Below the pieces are notes generated by a model that worked only from the letters and a program-made list of their open reading frames with translations, searched no databases and was not told the origin of the DNA. From positions 62,001 through 126,000 of the forward strand of contig CABUHE010000001.1 in the NCBI GenBank assembly GCA_902491375.1: a DNA stretch of 64,000 nucleotides, read 5' to 3'. Positions 1 through 8,079 of this stretch are shown here, in pieces. Position numbers and translations under genes: made by a program. The DNA comes from an uncultured Prevotella sp. GTDB taxonomy: Bacteria; Bacteroidota; Bacteroidia; Bacteroidales; Bacteroidaceae. How positions within the stretch are numbered: the stretch's first letter is position 1; each line of letters opens with the position of its first letter.

Positions 1-569
1 TTTACGTTCAGCTTCTTAGCGGCCTTGCTTATTATCTCAATTTCGTTGAGTTTCTCAACTACTATGAATATTCTTTTGCCCATTTTCTGCGCCAGCAGTG
101 CCAGTTCTATGTAGCTCTGGTCCTTGTATCCGTTGCAGATTATCAGCGAATCGCTCTGACATTGCACTGCAATTACGGCGTGCAGCTCAGGCTTTGAGCC
201 TGCTTCGAGTCCGAGGTTGAACTTGCGTCCGTGGCTGATAATCTCTTCTACTACGGGCTGCATCTGGTTAACCTTGATGGGATAGATTATGAAGTTCTCA
301 CCCTTGAATCCGTATTCGTCAGACGCTTTTTTGAAACAGCTCCACGTTTTCTCTATCCTGTTGTCGAGAATATCGGGAAATCTCAGCAGTACGGGCGGTG
401 TTACATCTCTCAAAGCGAGTTCGTCCAGAACGTCGTGCAGGTCAATCTGGACATTGTCCTTGCACGGAGTGACGTACATGTCGCCCTTCTCGTTGATACC
501 AAAATAGGATGTTCCCCATCCGCTGATGTTGTAAAGCTCGTTAGAGTCTTCAATCGTCCATTTCTTCAT
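1..569 (-). CDS. speA: Biosynthetic arginine decarboxylase, N-terminal part (cut by window edge)
   Basis: The reading frame opens at an ATG (569-567) and runs off the left edge, giving about 189 residues of a protein that is normally about 630. It starts MKKWTIEDSNELYNI and contains YPIKVNQ near residue 96; the lysine at about 99 is where PLP-dependent arginine decarboxylases of the SpeA type bind the cofactor. The following GLEAGSKPEL and ICNGYKD segments also fit the alanine-racemase-fold PLP barrel of this family. The enzyme makes agmatine from arginine for polyamine synthesis in the cytoplasm. It is the last visible gene of a minus-strand row topA-aroK-speA, 80 bases behind aroK, with no promoter seen in that gap, so co-transcription is likely. 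No strong Shine-Dalgarno sequence is visible. Confidence 0.9.
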   Translation of the reverse strand, partial: MKKWTIEDSNELYNISGWGTSYFGINEKGDMYVTPCKDNVQIDLHDVLDELALRDVTPPVLLRFPDILDNRIEKTWSCFKKASDEYGFKGENFIIYPIKVNQMQPVVEEIISHGRKFNLGLEAGSKPELHAVIAVQCQSDSLIICNGYKDQSYIELALLAQKMGKRIFIVVEKLNEIEIISKAAKKLNV

Positions 570-649
570 CTGGGCCTTGTCGTTTATTTATGGTTAGTCG
601 TATTATTTGATTTTGTATGTCGTGATGTGGCTCACGGATTGTATTCAGT

Positions 650-1177
650 TCACAGACTGAGCATTTCTCGCAGCTGTTCTACTGATGTGTGAATCTTCTC
701 ATAATTATCGAGCAGAGTCACGTCAAACACGTGTTTCGCCTTCATGTAGTACTCCTCGCGCTTTGACAGCTGCTCCGATATGAATCTGCGCAGTTCTTCA
801 TCACTCTTGCCTTCGAGCAGAGGACGCTTCACTTTGCCCATTTTCAGGTGTGCGCACAGCACGTCCGTGTCTGCCTTCAGATATACTGTGTCGCCTTGGG
901 CGTTCATGTATTCCATGTTGTCGAAGAAGCAGGGAGTGCCTCCTCCGCAGCTTATTATCACGTCTTCAAACTCTGCTGCCTCGTGCAGAAGGTTGTGCTC
1001 AATGCGTCGGAAGCCTTCTTCGCCACGCTCGGCGAATATCTGTGCCACCGTCTTATGCATCCTTCCTTCTATATACCAGTCAAGATCGTAGAACTGCATT
1101 CCTGTCTCTTTGGCCAGAGCTTTGCCTACGGTTGTCTTGCCTGCACCCATGTATCCGATGATGATAATTCTCCTCAT
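650..1177 (-). CDS. aroK: Shikimate kinase
   Basis: A 175-residue cytoplasmic enzyme that phosphorylates shikimate at the 3-hydroxyl with ATP in the chorismate pathway. The N-terminus has a Walker A loop (GYMGAGKTT, residues 8-16). The DLDWYIE segment after it holds the aspartate that binds shikimate and Mg, FRRIE holds a substrate-binding arginine, and CGGGTP is the family's glycine-rich shikimate-binding motif. KRPLL corresponds to the lid region. Length is normal for AroK/AroL. The start ATG lies only 3 bases after the topA stop codon, so the gene is almost certainly translated from the topA transcript. Confidence 0.95.
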   Translation of the reverse strand: MRRIIIIGYMGAGKTTVGKALAKETGMQFYDLDWYIEGRMHKTVAQIFAERGEEGFRRIEHNLLHEAAEFEDVIISCGGGTPCFFDNMEYMNAQGDTVYLKADTDVLCAHLKMGKVKRPLLEGKSDEELRRFISEQLSKREEYYMKAKHVFDVTLLDNYEKIHTSVEQLREMLSL

Positions 1178-1180
1178 CGG

Positions 1181-3490
1181 CTATTTTTTCTTAGAGTTGT
1201 TGATTACTTCCATACACTCTTCAAGCGTCAGTTCGGCTGCTTTGTCGTGTAGATTCTTAGGAAGACGGTAGTTTTTGCCGTCGTATGCAAGGTAAGGACC
1301 GTAGCGTCCGTTCATCACTTCGAGCTTCGGCTCGTCCTCAAACGTCTTAATATGGCGCTGAGTCTCTTGCTGGCGCTTCTTCATAATGAGGTCGATAGCA
1401 GTCTCAAGAGTTACCGACATCGGGTTCTCTGTCTTCGGAAGAGATACGTATTTCTTATCATGCATGACGTAAGGACCGAAGCGTCCTGAGCCGATTACAA
1501 CCGGAGTGCCTTCAAACTCGCCGACTGTACGTGGCAGACGGAACAGCTCCAAAGCTTCGTCAAGGGTTATTGTCTCCATGCTCTTGTCAGCTGGAAGCTG
1601 GGCAAAGCGTGGCTTTTCCTTGTCTTCTGCCTTTCCGATCTGCACCACAGGACCGAATCTTCCAATCTTAACGAATACCGGTTTGCCTGTTCCGGGCTCT
1701 TTGCCAAGCTCTCTCTCGCCTGCTTTATGCTCTTCTCTTGTGTTTATTGTCTTCTCAACTGTCGGCTCGAACTTCTTGTAGAATTTCTCTATCATGTCTG
1801 TCCATTGAGCCTTTCCCTCGGCTATTGTATCAAACTGCTGCTCCACTTTGGCTGTGAAGTTGTAGTCCATGATAGCCGGGAAGTATTTCATCAGGAAGTC
1901 GTTGACCACGATTCCTATATCAGTAGGCTGCAGTTTGCCCTTCTCGCTGCCTGCCATTTCCGACTTGGTGCGGTTTGTTATGCCGTTAGAGTCGAGTATG
2001 TCGATAGAGTAGAAGCGCTCAACTCCTTTCTTATCGCCTTTCTGAACGTACTCGCGCTGCTGTATTGTGCTGATTGTCGGAGCGTAAGTTGACGGACGGC
2101 CGATGCCTAGTTCCTCAAGTTTACGCACCAGACTTGCCTCGGTATAGCGTACAGGACCTTGACTGAAGCGTTGTGTCGCGATAATCTCGTTGCGCAGCAG
2201 AGGCATTCCTTCGCCCATAGGCGGCAGCGTGTGAGATGTGTTTTCCTGGCCTTCGCCTTCGTCGTCTGACGATTCACGGTAGACTTTAAGGAATCCGTCA
2301 AACTTCACAACCTCACCGTTTGCGATGAACTGCTCGTCTGCTCCGGTCATGCTTATTGTTACTGTTGTCTTTTCTATCTGTGCATCAGCCATCTGACTGG
2401 CAGCAGTGCGCTTCCAGATAAGGTCGTACAGACGTTTTTCCTGCTGTGTTCCGTCTATTGAGGTGTTCTCCATGTAGGTCGGTCGGATGGCCTCGTGAGC
2501 CTCCTGAGCGCCTTTGGAGTGAGTGTGATATTGGCGCGGTTTGCTGTATTTCTCGCCCCATAGCTTGGTTATTTCGTCCTTGCTGGAGTTTATGCAGAGT
2601 GATGACAGGTTGACAGAGTCGGTACGCATGTAGGTTATACGTCCGTTTTCGTAAAGGTGCTGAGCAACCATCATTGTCTGTGAGACCGTGAATCCGAGTT
2701 TGCGGGCAGCCTCCTGTTGCAGCGTTGAAGTTGTGAATGGAGGCGCCGGAGTGCGCTTCATAGGTTTCTTTACCACGCCGGTTACAGTAAATTCTGCGTT
2801 CTTACATTTGTCGAGGAACGCCAGAACCTCGTCACGTGTGGTGAAACGCTTGTCGAGTTCTGCCTTTACTTCAGCAGTAGAACCGTCTGCAACAGGCACG
2901 TCGAATACAGCGTTTACTCTGTAATAAGCCTCGCTCTTGAATGCCTGAATTTCCCTTTCACGCTCAACAATGAGTCTTACCGCCACGCTCTGAACGCGTC
3001 CTGCTGACAGTGCCGGCTTCACTTTACGCCACAATACGGGTGAAAGCTTGAAGCCCACGAGTCTGTCCAGCACACGGCGTGCCTGCTGTGCGTTGACAAG
3101 ATTCATGTCAAGATGGCGCGGATGATTTATCGCGTCGAGTATGGCCGGCTTAGTAATTTCGTGGAAAACTATTCGGTTTGTCTTCTCCTCATCAAGTCCG
3201 AGCACCTCGCAGAGATGCCATGAGATAGCTTCTCCCTCGCGGTCTTCATCGGATGCGAGCCATACTTTCTCAGAGTTTTTGGCGTTATTCTTAAGTTCGG
3301 TAACGAGTTTCTTTTTCTCTTCGGGTATCTCGTAGTCGGGTGTGAATGTGTTGGTGTCTATGCTGAGTTCTTTCTTTTTAAGGTCACGTATGTGCCCGTA
3401 ACTGGACATTACCTTGTAGTCTTTGCCCAGAAACTTCTCGATTGTCTTTGCTTTAGCTGGACTCTCGACGATTACCAGATTCTTTTGCAT
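1181..3490 (-). CDS. topA: DNA topoisomerase I (type IA)
   Basis: A 769-residue type IA topoisomerase that relaxes negative supercoils. The Toprim domain starts at the N-terminus (VIVESPAKAKTIEKFLG), with the acidic triplet DEDREGE near residue 110. The catalytic tyrosine lies in ITYMRTDS (Tyr 287 by codon count). The C-terminus has no zinc-finger cysteines; instead there are three short related repeats (GRFGPVVQIG, GRFGPYVMHD, GRYGPYLAYD), the zinc-free tail type found in many non-proteobacterial TopA proteins. The ATG is preceded by a TACTTTTG promoter element 29 bases upstream. aroK follows after 3 bases. Confidence 0.97.
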   Translation of the reverse strand: MQKNLVIVESPAKAKTIEKFLGKDYKVMSSYGHIRDLKKKELSIDTNTFTPDYEIPEEKKKLVTELKNNAKNSEKVWLASDEDREGEAISWHLCEVLGLDEEKTNRIVFHEITKPAILDAINHPRHLDMNLVNAQQARRVLDRLVGFKLSPVLWRKVKPALSAGRVQSVAVRLIVEREREIQAFKSEAYYRVNAVFDVPVADGSTAEVKAELDKRFTTRDEVLAFLDKCKNAEFTVTGVVKKPMKRTPAPPFTTSTLQQEAARKLGFTVSQTMMVAQHLYENGRITYMRTDSVNLSSLCINSSKDEITKLWGEKYSKPRQYHTHSKGAQEAHEAIRPTYMENTSIDGTQQEKRLYDLIWKRTAASQMADAQIEKTTVTISMTGADEQFIANGEVVKFDGFLKVYRESSDDEGEGQENTSHTLPPMGEGMPLLRNEIIATQRFSQGPVRYTEASLVRKLEELGIGRPSTYAPTISTIQQREYVQKGDKKGVERFYSIDILDSNGITNRTKSEMAGSEKGKLQPTDIGIVVNDFLMKYFPAIMDYNFTAKVEQQFDTIAEGKAQWTDMIEKFYKKFEPTVEKTINTREEHKAGERELGKEPGTGKPVFVKIGRFGPVVQIGKAEDKEKPRFAQLPADKSMETITLDEALELFRLPRTVGEFEGTPVVIGSGRFGPYVMHDKKYVSLPKTENPMSVTLETAIDLIMKKRQQETQRHIKTFEDEPKLEVMNGRYGPYLAYDGKNYRLPKNLHDKAAELTLEECMEVINNSKKK

Positions 3491-3518
3491 TATATTGTCT
3501 ACCTTTTCAATTAGGGCG

Positions 3519-3526
3519 CAAAAGTA
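3519..3526 (-). promoter_or_regulatory. Promoter -7 element of topA-aroK-speA
   Basis: On the minus strand the sequence reads TACTTTTG, matching the Bacteroidota -7 consensus TAnnTTTG, and ends 29 bases before the topA ATG. I could not find a clean TTTG at the expected -33 distance. The rest of 3491-3675 is AT-rich with no gene. Confidence 0.6.
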
Positions 3527-3675
3527 AGCAAAACTTTTCCATACACCTTATATAATATGTGAAATTTTTGTTTTTTAAGAAAAATTTGATGTTTATCCGT
3601 TACGTTTAAGGTGTATGTTGCGCTGTGCGCTGACATTCAGCACGGTTTGCATGTGCCTGCCTTTGGCTGATAATT

Positions 3676-4683
3676 TCAGTCCGTCAGAGTTGCTTCCGGC
3701 CGCATAATGCTGTCTGCCGGAGCAGCGGCAGCCTGTTCTTCGGCTTTAACTCTGCGGTAAACGCAGTATAGTCTTACTTTACTTTGCCTGTCGGGGTCAA
3801 ACCGTTCGGTGTATATCCGCATCTCGTCGTTCGTCAGCGATACAATTTTTATTGCTGTCGTGCCTGGTGTTTCGATGTAGAATCCGTTGGGACGGTAGAC
3901 GTATGGCATCGTTGTACGTGCCGTTTCGCCTGTTGTCGGGTCGGTTGTAATGATTGTGAGCGAGTCGGCCGTGATGTTATAGTCGATAGGTTTAAGCCGT
4001 GCGGTGTTGGTGTAAAACTCGCTTATGTCATATCTTCCGGGCAATTCCATGGCGTGAGCTTCCGCGCATTTCCATGTCTGTCCTACGGCGTTGGCTGTAA
4101 AGTCGTTGGCGTTGAGCCTCTGCTGTCGTGGCAACATGGGATATTGACGGTCGAGCGAGTCGATGTCGTACGGATGACCGGCCTTTAACGTGTTCAGCTC
4201 GTATGGCGTCATGGCGCGGTAAACGGCGTAGACGTATATCTGTCTGCCGTCGGCTGTCGATGCCTGTCGCCGTATTATGCGCAGCTCATTGTCAGTTACG
4301 CTCAGCACTCTCATCACCTCCGTGCCGTCAGCCATAATTCTGTTGGTAGCCTCGTCAAACGTATATTCAGTGTTTTTGTAGGCATTCATAGGGTAGGCGT
4401 CGATGTACATATACGTGGTTACGGTATCTCCGCTGAACGAATATTGCTCTGGTGCGCCGCTTGTCATGTCCTCCCAGTAGTCGTGCCTTGTAAACTTGCC
4501 GTTGCTTCTTATCTCGTGCGACTCAACGTATTGCCATCCCTTGCCGTCAACACGTGCGGTAAACTCGTCGGCTGTTATGCGTACAGCGACAGGCAGAACG
4601 CCTTCCTCGTCGTCCTCGCATGATGTCAGTATCGGTACGGCCAGTACCAACAGAAGCAAGAAATAAAGGTTAATGTTCTTCAT
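3676..4683 (-). CDS. Lipoprotein of unknown function with two repeated domains
   Basis: A 335-residue lipoprotein I cannot assign to a named family. I start it at the ATG at 4683, because the protein then begins with a standard lipoprotein signal (hydrophobic segment, then LTSC with Cys 22, followed by acidic EDDEEG). The frame stays open upstream to 4818, but that extra part covers the promoter element at 4710-4717 and would bury the signal peptide. The mature protein consists of two copies of one domain of about 130 residues: each begins with an (R)xxAxxFTAxxxGxxW segment and ends with a VYxVYR strand (VYAVYRAM, LYCVYRRV). The acidic residues after the lipid cysteine resemble lipoprotein export signals of Bacteroidota, so a surface location is possible. 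The C-terminal tail is alanine-rich. Confidence 0.75.
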   Translation of the reverse strand: MKNINLYFLLLLVLAVPILTSCEDDEEGVLPVAVRITADEFTARVDGKGWQYVESHEIRSNGKFTRHDYWEDMTSGAPEQYSFSGDTVTTYMYIDAYPMNAYKNTEYTFDEATNRIMADGTEVMRVLSVTDNELRIIRRQASTADGRQIYVYAVYRAMTPYELNTLKAGHPYDIDSLDRQYPMLPRQQRLNANDFTANAVGQTWKCAEAHAMELPGRYDISEFYTNTARLKPIDYNITADSLTIITTDPTTGETARTTMPYVYRPNGFYIETPGTTAIKIVSLTNDEMRIYTERFDPDRQSKVRLYCVYRRVKAEEQAAAAPADSIMRPEATLTD

Positions 4684-4709
4684 GACGGTCGGTTTAAAGT
4701 ACACGAAGG

Positions 4710-4717
4710 CAAATATA
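4710..4717 (-). promoter_or_regulatory. Promoter -7 element of the 3676-4683 lipoprotein gene
   Basis: The minus strand reads TATATTTG (TAnnTTTG consensus), 26 bases upstream of the ATG at 4683. No convincing -33 TTTG is visible. The element supports the internal start chosen for this gene. Confidence 0.55.
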
Positions 4718-4734
4718 GTGATTTTTCGTTTAAG

Positions 4735-4784
4735 TAGAAGAAAAAACGGAAAGAAATCGCGAAAAAACGATAACTTTCCGTTTT
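4735..4784 (-). terminator. Intrinsic terminator of the protease-like gene
   Basis: On the minus strand an 11-bp perfect stem (AAAACGGAAAG / CTTTCCGTTTT, arms at 4784-4774 and 4753-4743) is followed by a T-run. Within the loop ATCG/CGAT can pair further. It lies 40 bases after the stop of the gene at 4824-6140. Confidence 0.8.
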
Positions 4785-4823
4785 GTATACTTTTTTTACG
4801 CATTTTTGCGTAATCCAATGGTG

Positions 4824-6140
4824 TCAGTTCTCAATCTTGAGGAACAGGTCTTTAAGGTTGAGTGTGGCCTTACGGCAGTTCTGTATGAGGTTTACGCCTA
4901 CGTTGCCGTCGTCAATCTGTGCCGGCGCGATGTCTGCAAGTGCCACTGCCACGTGGTCTAATCTCACGTTACTTCCGCCTGTGCTCATCGTTACGGGCGG
5001 CAGTTTCAGTGTAGTCAGCATACCTTTGTATCCAATGCCTCCGCCTTCACGCGTTATCTTCTGTGCCGTCTTGTCTATCTGTTCCTTATGTCTTTCGTAA
5101 TATTGCTTTGAGAAAGACGTTATCGAGTTGCCTGTGTCGAAGAAGAAACGGCACCGCTCGTTGTTCACGTATGCTTCAAGGCGCAGATTGTTGCCTTCCG
5201 TAAGAATGATGTTGTGGCCGCTGTCAGGCAGAGGAGTCAGCGTAGCCGGGAATATTATTTTGCCTTCTTTGGGCAGGAAGCAGGTCTCACCGCAGAGCTT
5301 CAGGAAGTCAAGACCGATGATAAAGTCGTACTGCTGACAGGAGTCTGTTGCCCAGCTGTCGTTGTCTACAATGGTTGTAAGCGCGTTGTGCAGCGTCATA
5401 CTGCCGATGTTTATGCTGTCAATCACGCCGATGGAGGCAGCCACAGTGCCTGCGCCTGTTATCGCGATGGAGTCGCTGACAGATTCAAGTCCTATCTTTT
5501 CGGCAAAACTTTTTTGGCACATTGTGCCTGAACATCCTGTGTCGAGCAGTGCGTTGTAGCTCTTGCCGTTTATCTTTACAGGCATTATTATTGAGTATCC
5601 TACGTAGGAAGTGTCATTGTCTTTGCGGCTCTGTCTTTTTAGTCTGATGTCTGCGACAACATCGCCTTCCGGTCTTGTCAGCGTCATTTTTCTGCCGGTT
5701 GCGCTCAGAGTCTTGTAGTATCTGTATTGAGTCTCGGCTGCTGAAAGGTCTATCTGCGGTGCATGTGCCTTCACCTGAGTGATGAAGTTGTTAAGTAGTT
5801 CGGCTGCTTTTGCGCTGTTGCCGCGCCTGTTTTCAACCGCAGCTTTTATCATTACCATGTTCATCGTGTTGTCAAAGCCGATGTATTGCTGGTGTTTTGC
5901 TATCAGTGTGTCTATTGCACTGACGGCTTCGTCATCGCGGTTGAAGTTTACTGCAATCATGGCTTCTGCCAGAAACTTCAGGAAAGGCATCTGTACTGAA
6001 TCTTTAAGCGCAGGATATTCGCGCTCAAGGGCAAACCAGTCAGACTTGTTCAGCATGTCGCTGATTAGGAAATCGGCTACCTGGGCTTTTGCCGTCAGCA
6101 GATTAAGACATAAGAGGAAGAGTGATATAATCTTTTTCAT
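4824..6140 (-). CDS. Secreted retropepsin-like aspartyl protease family protein with two DTG motifs
   Basis: A 438-residue protein with a Sec signal peptide (MKKIISLFLLCLNLLTAKAQ), so periplasmic or exported. Residues about 30-170 are helical and may form a small repeat domain. The rest holds two copies of the retropepsin-type half-domain: ALLDTGCSGT (Asp 200) with the partner motif IIGLDFL near 275, and FFFDTGNSIT (Asp 335) with a hydrophobic-glycine segment (GNVGVNLI) near the C-terminus. Retropepsins need two DTG loops at a dimer interface; here both are on one chain, as in pseudodimeric clan AA proteases. Proteolytic activity is inferred from family; substrate unknown. It lies between two unrelated minus-strand genes, each with its own signals. 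Confidence 0.8.
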   Translation of the reverse strand: MKKIISLFLLCLNLLTAKAQVADFLISDMLNKSDWFALEREYPALKDSVQMPFLKFLAEAMIAVNFNRDDEAVSAIDTLIAKHQQYIGFDNTMNMVMIKAAVENRRGNSAKAAELLNNFITQVKAHAPQIDLSAAETQYRYYKTLSATGRKMTLTRPEGDVVADIRLKRQSRKDNDTSYVGYSIIMPVKINGKSYNALLDTGCSGTMCQKSFAEKIGLESVSDSIAITGAGTVAASIGVIDSINIGSMTLHNALTTIVDNDSWATDSCQQYDFIIGLDFLKLCGETCFLPKEGKIIFPATLTPLPDSGHNIILTEGNNLRLEAYVNNERCRFFFDTGNSITSFSKQYYERHKEQIDKTAQKITREGGGIGYKGMLTTLKLPPVTMSTGGSNVRLDHVAVALADIAPAQIDDGNVGVNLIQNCRKATLNLKDLFLKIEN

Positions 6141-6236
6141 GGTATTCTGTTGTTTTATGAAAGTTTGCCTTTAAACAGATTAAGAGCCAAGAATCACGTC
6201 TTTTCTTAACTCTTAACCGTTGATTTTCTGTTACCG

Positions 6237-7061
6237 TCAGAAGCTGCGCAGCCATGCTTTCAGCTCCAGCTGCATCTCGTTGTGGTATTTGAAGCTGTCG
6301 CGGTTGCCCCATCCGTGGCCGCCCGACGGATATACGTGGAGCGTGGCCGGTACGTCGTGACGGTAGAGTTCTATGTAGTAGTTTACGCCGTTTGCAGGCA
6401 GCACGGTGGCGTCGTCGTCGCTGAGAGCTATGAATGCGCGTGGCGTTACACGTGTAACCTGAAGGTCGTTGCTGTATTCTGTCTCCTGTTTTTTCTTCGG
6501 TTTCTCGCCCAGGAAGTTGTCGTGCGAGCCTTTGTGTGTAATGTCTGACATCATTGTAATGACAGGGTAGAAGAGTATCTGGAAGTCAGGGGCGGCGTCG
6601 CCGGTCGAGTGTGTGGCTATTGTCGATGCCAGATGCCCTCCTGCCGACGAGCCCATTATGCCCACGTCCTGCGGGTTTATGTTCCAGTTGGCTGCGTTGC
6701 TGCGTACCAGTTTTATGGCTTGCTCAGCGTCGCTTACAGGCACTTCGTGGTTGCCGTGTGGCATACGGTATTTCAAGACTATCGCTGCGATACCCATGTT
6801 GTTGAAGAACGAAGCCCAGTCGTGTCCCTCGTGGTTCATCGCCAGATGCTGGTATCCGCCTCCGGGGCAGATTACTACGGCGCGGCCTGTAGCCTCTTTC
6901 TTGTTTGGAAGGTACACCCATACTTTGGCGGTGTCGGCCTGATCGCCGTTAGAGTTAGGCGCGCCTTGCGGCCATAGGTTAGTTTCGAGTTTCTGCTGGG
7001 CGGCTGCCGGCAGGCACATAGCCATGAGTATAGCCGCAATAAAGGTCTTTGCTGATTTCAT
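6237..7061 (-). CDS. Secreted alpha/beta-hydrolase esterase (acetyl-xylan esterase/lipase-like)
   Basis: A 274-residue protein with a Sec signal peptide ending near AAAQQ (residues 1-22). It shows the hormone-sensitive-lipase-like order of elements: oxyanion segment CPGGGY at 65-70, nucleophile in GSSAGG (Ser 139), a likely acid in SDDDATV (Asp 217) and the histidine in GGHGWG (His 249). The LWPQGAPN start of the mature chain is typical of Bacteroidota esterases annotated as acetylxylan esterase or BD-FAE-like. It probably removes acyl groups from plant glycans in the periplasm or outside the cell; the exact substrate cannot be read from the sequence. It stands alone, with its own promoter region. 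Downstream (6141-6236) there is only a weak 7-bp hairpin (TTAAGAG/CTCTTAA). Confidence 0.82.
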   Translation of the reverse strand: MKSAKTFIAAILMAMCLPAAAQQKLETNLWPQGAPNSNGDQADTAKVWVYLPNKKEATGRAVVICPGGGYQHLAMNHEGHDWASFFNNMGIAAIVLKYRMPHGNHEVPVSDAEQAIKLVRSNAANWNINPQDVGIMGSSAGGHLASTIATHSTGDAAPDFQILFYPVITMMSDITHKGSHDNFLGEKPKKKQETEYSNDLQVTRVTPRAFIALSDDDATVLPANGVNYYIELYRHDVPATLHVYPSGGHGWGNRDSFKYHNEMQLELKAWLRSF

Positions 7062-7111
7062 ATCTTGTTTCGGTGATTATGTAGTTACGTTTTATTTCAC
7101 ATGAAGAATAC

Positions 7112-7150
7112 TTCCGCCATGCACGGCGGAATTCATATTCTGCAAAGATA
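7112..7150 (-). promoter_or_regulatory. Promoter -7 element and leader hairpin of the esterase gene
   Basis: The minus strand reads TATCTTTG at 7150-7143. Just downstream in the leader is a 7-bp GC-rich stem (TTCCGCC/GGCGGAA, 7112-7131), so the transcript would begin with a hairpin about 50 bases before the ATG at 7061. The -33 element is not clear. Confidence 0.5.
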
Positions 7151-7279
7151 ACAATAATTATTTTAATACCGTAAGGCGTTTTATTATTATAACAATCTAT
7201 AAAATTTATACTGCTGCCGGTAAACTATTTTTAATGTTTCGGCCTGTCTTTATCATGTGTTCAACGTATCTTTACTCCG

Positions 7280-7450
7280 AAGATAGATAGCGGCTCGGCA
7301 TAATCAAAAATGCAAAAACTTCGTTTTTCATTTGCTTCTGCGCTCGCCTTTCGCTATCTTTAAGTATAAGATAGATAGCGGCTCGGCATAATCAAAAATG
7401 CAAAAACTTCGTTTTTCATTTGCTTCTGCGCTCGCCTTTCGCTATCTTTG
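7280..7450 (+). repeat. Two tandem copies of an 88-base promoter-bearing cassette
   Basis: Copy 1 begins at 7280 and copy 2 at 7368, an exact 88-base offset, and the two are nearly identical. Each begins AAGATAG, contains CTCGGCATAATC, a short hairpin (AAAAAC TTC GTTTTT), a TTTG box and then TATCTTT, so the ends form an inverted repeat (AAGATAG...CTATCTT). Copy 2 ends in a full -7 box (TATCTTTG); copy 1 ends in TATCTTTA, a weakened one. The same plan is seen upstream of dapB (15910-16310) and at 58500-58560. The stretch 7151-7279 is AT-rich without a gene. Confidence 0.85.
7419..7450 (+). promoter_or_regulatory. Promoter of the Nudix gene
   Basis: TTTG (7419-7422), 20 bases, TATCTTTG (7443-7450): a complete Bacteroidota-type promoter inside the second copy of the 88-base cassette, 71 bases upstream of the chosen ATG. 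Confidence 0.75.
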
Positions 7451-7521
7451 TGCCGGCCGGAGCGTGGCGTTGTCAGGTTTTACGGCATGAATTATAGTTA
7501 TGAATATTAATTTTGAGTGAA

Positions 7522-8046
7522 ATGAATCTGCTTGAGAAGTTTAGGTATTGCCCCGTGTGTGGCAGTTCGCATTTCGAGACAGCCTCGTCTAAGAGCAAGC
7601 GTTGTACGGGCTGCGGCTTTGAGTATTTCATGAATCCGGCTGCTGCGGTGGTGGCGTTTATCACCAACTGCAAGGGCGAACTGCTCGTTGAGCGCCGCAA
7701 AATGGAGCCTGCCAAAGGCACTCTCGACCTGCCCGGAGGTTTTGCCGACGTACTTGAGACAGGCGAGGAGGCCGTTGCGCGTGAGGTGATGGAGGAAACA
7801 GGACTTAAAGTTTCAGATGCCCGCTATCTGTTCAGCCAGCCGAACATCTACCGCTACTCTGGTCTTGACGTGCATACTCTGGACATGTTTTTCGAGTGCC
7901 GGATTGACGACGACACCGCGCTTAAAGCCGGCGACGATGCCGCCGAGTGCTTCTGGGTGGCTCCGTCAGAGATTCATACCGAGTTTTTCGGCCTGCGTTC
8001 AGTCCGTCAGGGGCTGTATATGTATCTCAGTACAATCAAAAAATAA
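7522..8046 (+). CDS. Nudix hydrolase with N-terminal zinc ribbon
   Basis: A 174-residue cytoplasmic protein. I choose the ATG at 7522; the frame also opens at a TTG nine bases earlier but gains nothing. A zinc ribbon comes first (Cys 10, 13, 28, 31 in CPVCG and CTGCG), followed by the Nudix fold with a perfect Nudix box at residues 73-95 (G x5 E x7 REVMEETGL). A zinc ribbon before a Nudix domain recalls NudC-type NADH pyrophosphatases, but the NudC signature is not evident, so the substrate (a nucleoside diphosphate derivative) is open. The gene stands alone between the cassette promoters and a bidirectional terminator. Confidence 0.9.
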   Translation: MNLLEKFRYCPVCGSSHFETASSKSKRCTGCGFEYFMNPAAAVVAFITNCKGELLVERRKMEPAKGTLDLPGGFADVLETGEEAVAREVMEETGLKVSDARYLFSQPNIYRYSGLDVHTLDMFFECRIDDDTALKAGDDAAECFWVAPSEIHTEFFGLRSVRQGLYMYLSTIKK

Positions 8047-8070
8047 AGGGACCGCGAAGGTCCCTTTTTC
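8046..8070. terminator. Bidirectional intrinsic terminator
   Basis: AAGGGACC (8046-8053), loop GCGAA, GGTCCCTT (8059-8066), then a T-run on the plus strand and an A/T-rich flank on the other side. It starts at the last base of the Nudix stop codon and ends 10 bases from the stop of the convergent gene at 8080, so it can serve both. Confidence 0.9.
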
Positions 8071-8079
8071 TTTATTCCG

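Noticed and set aside
231..692. Plus-strand open frame opposite speA
   Set aside because: The minus strand encodes a clear SpeA N-terminus with the PLP lysine motif; the plus-strand frame has no recognisable protein.
4684..4818. Upstream extension of the lipoprotein gene at 3676
   Set aside because: It would hide the lipoprotein signal and covers the -7 promoter box and the neighbour's terminator.
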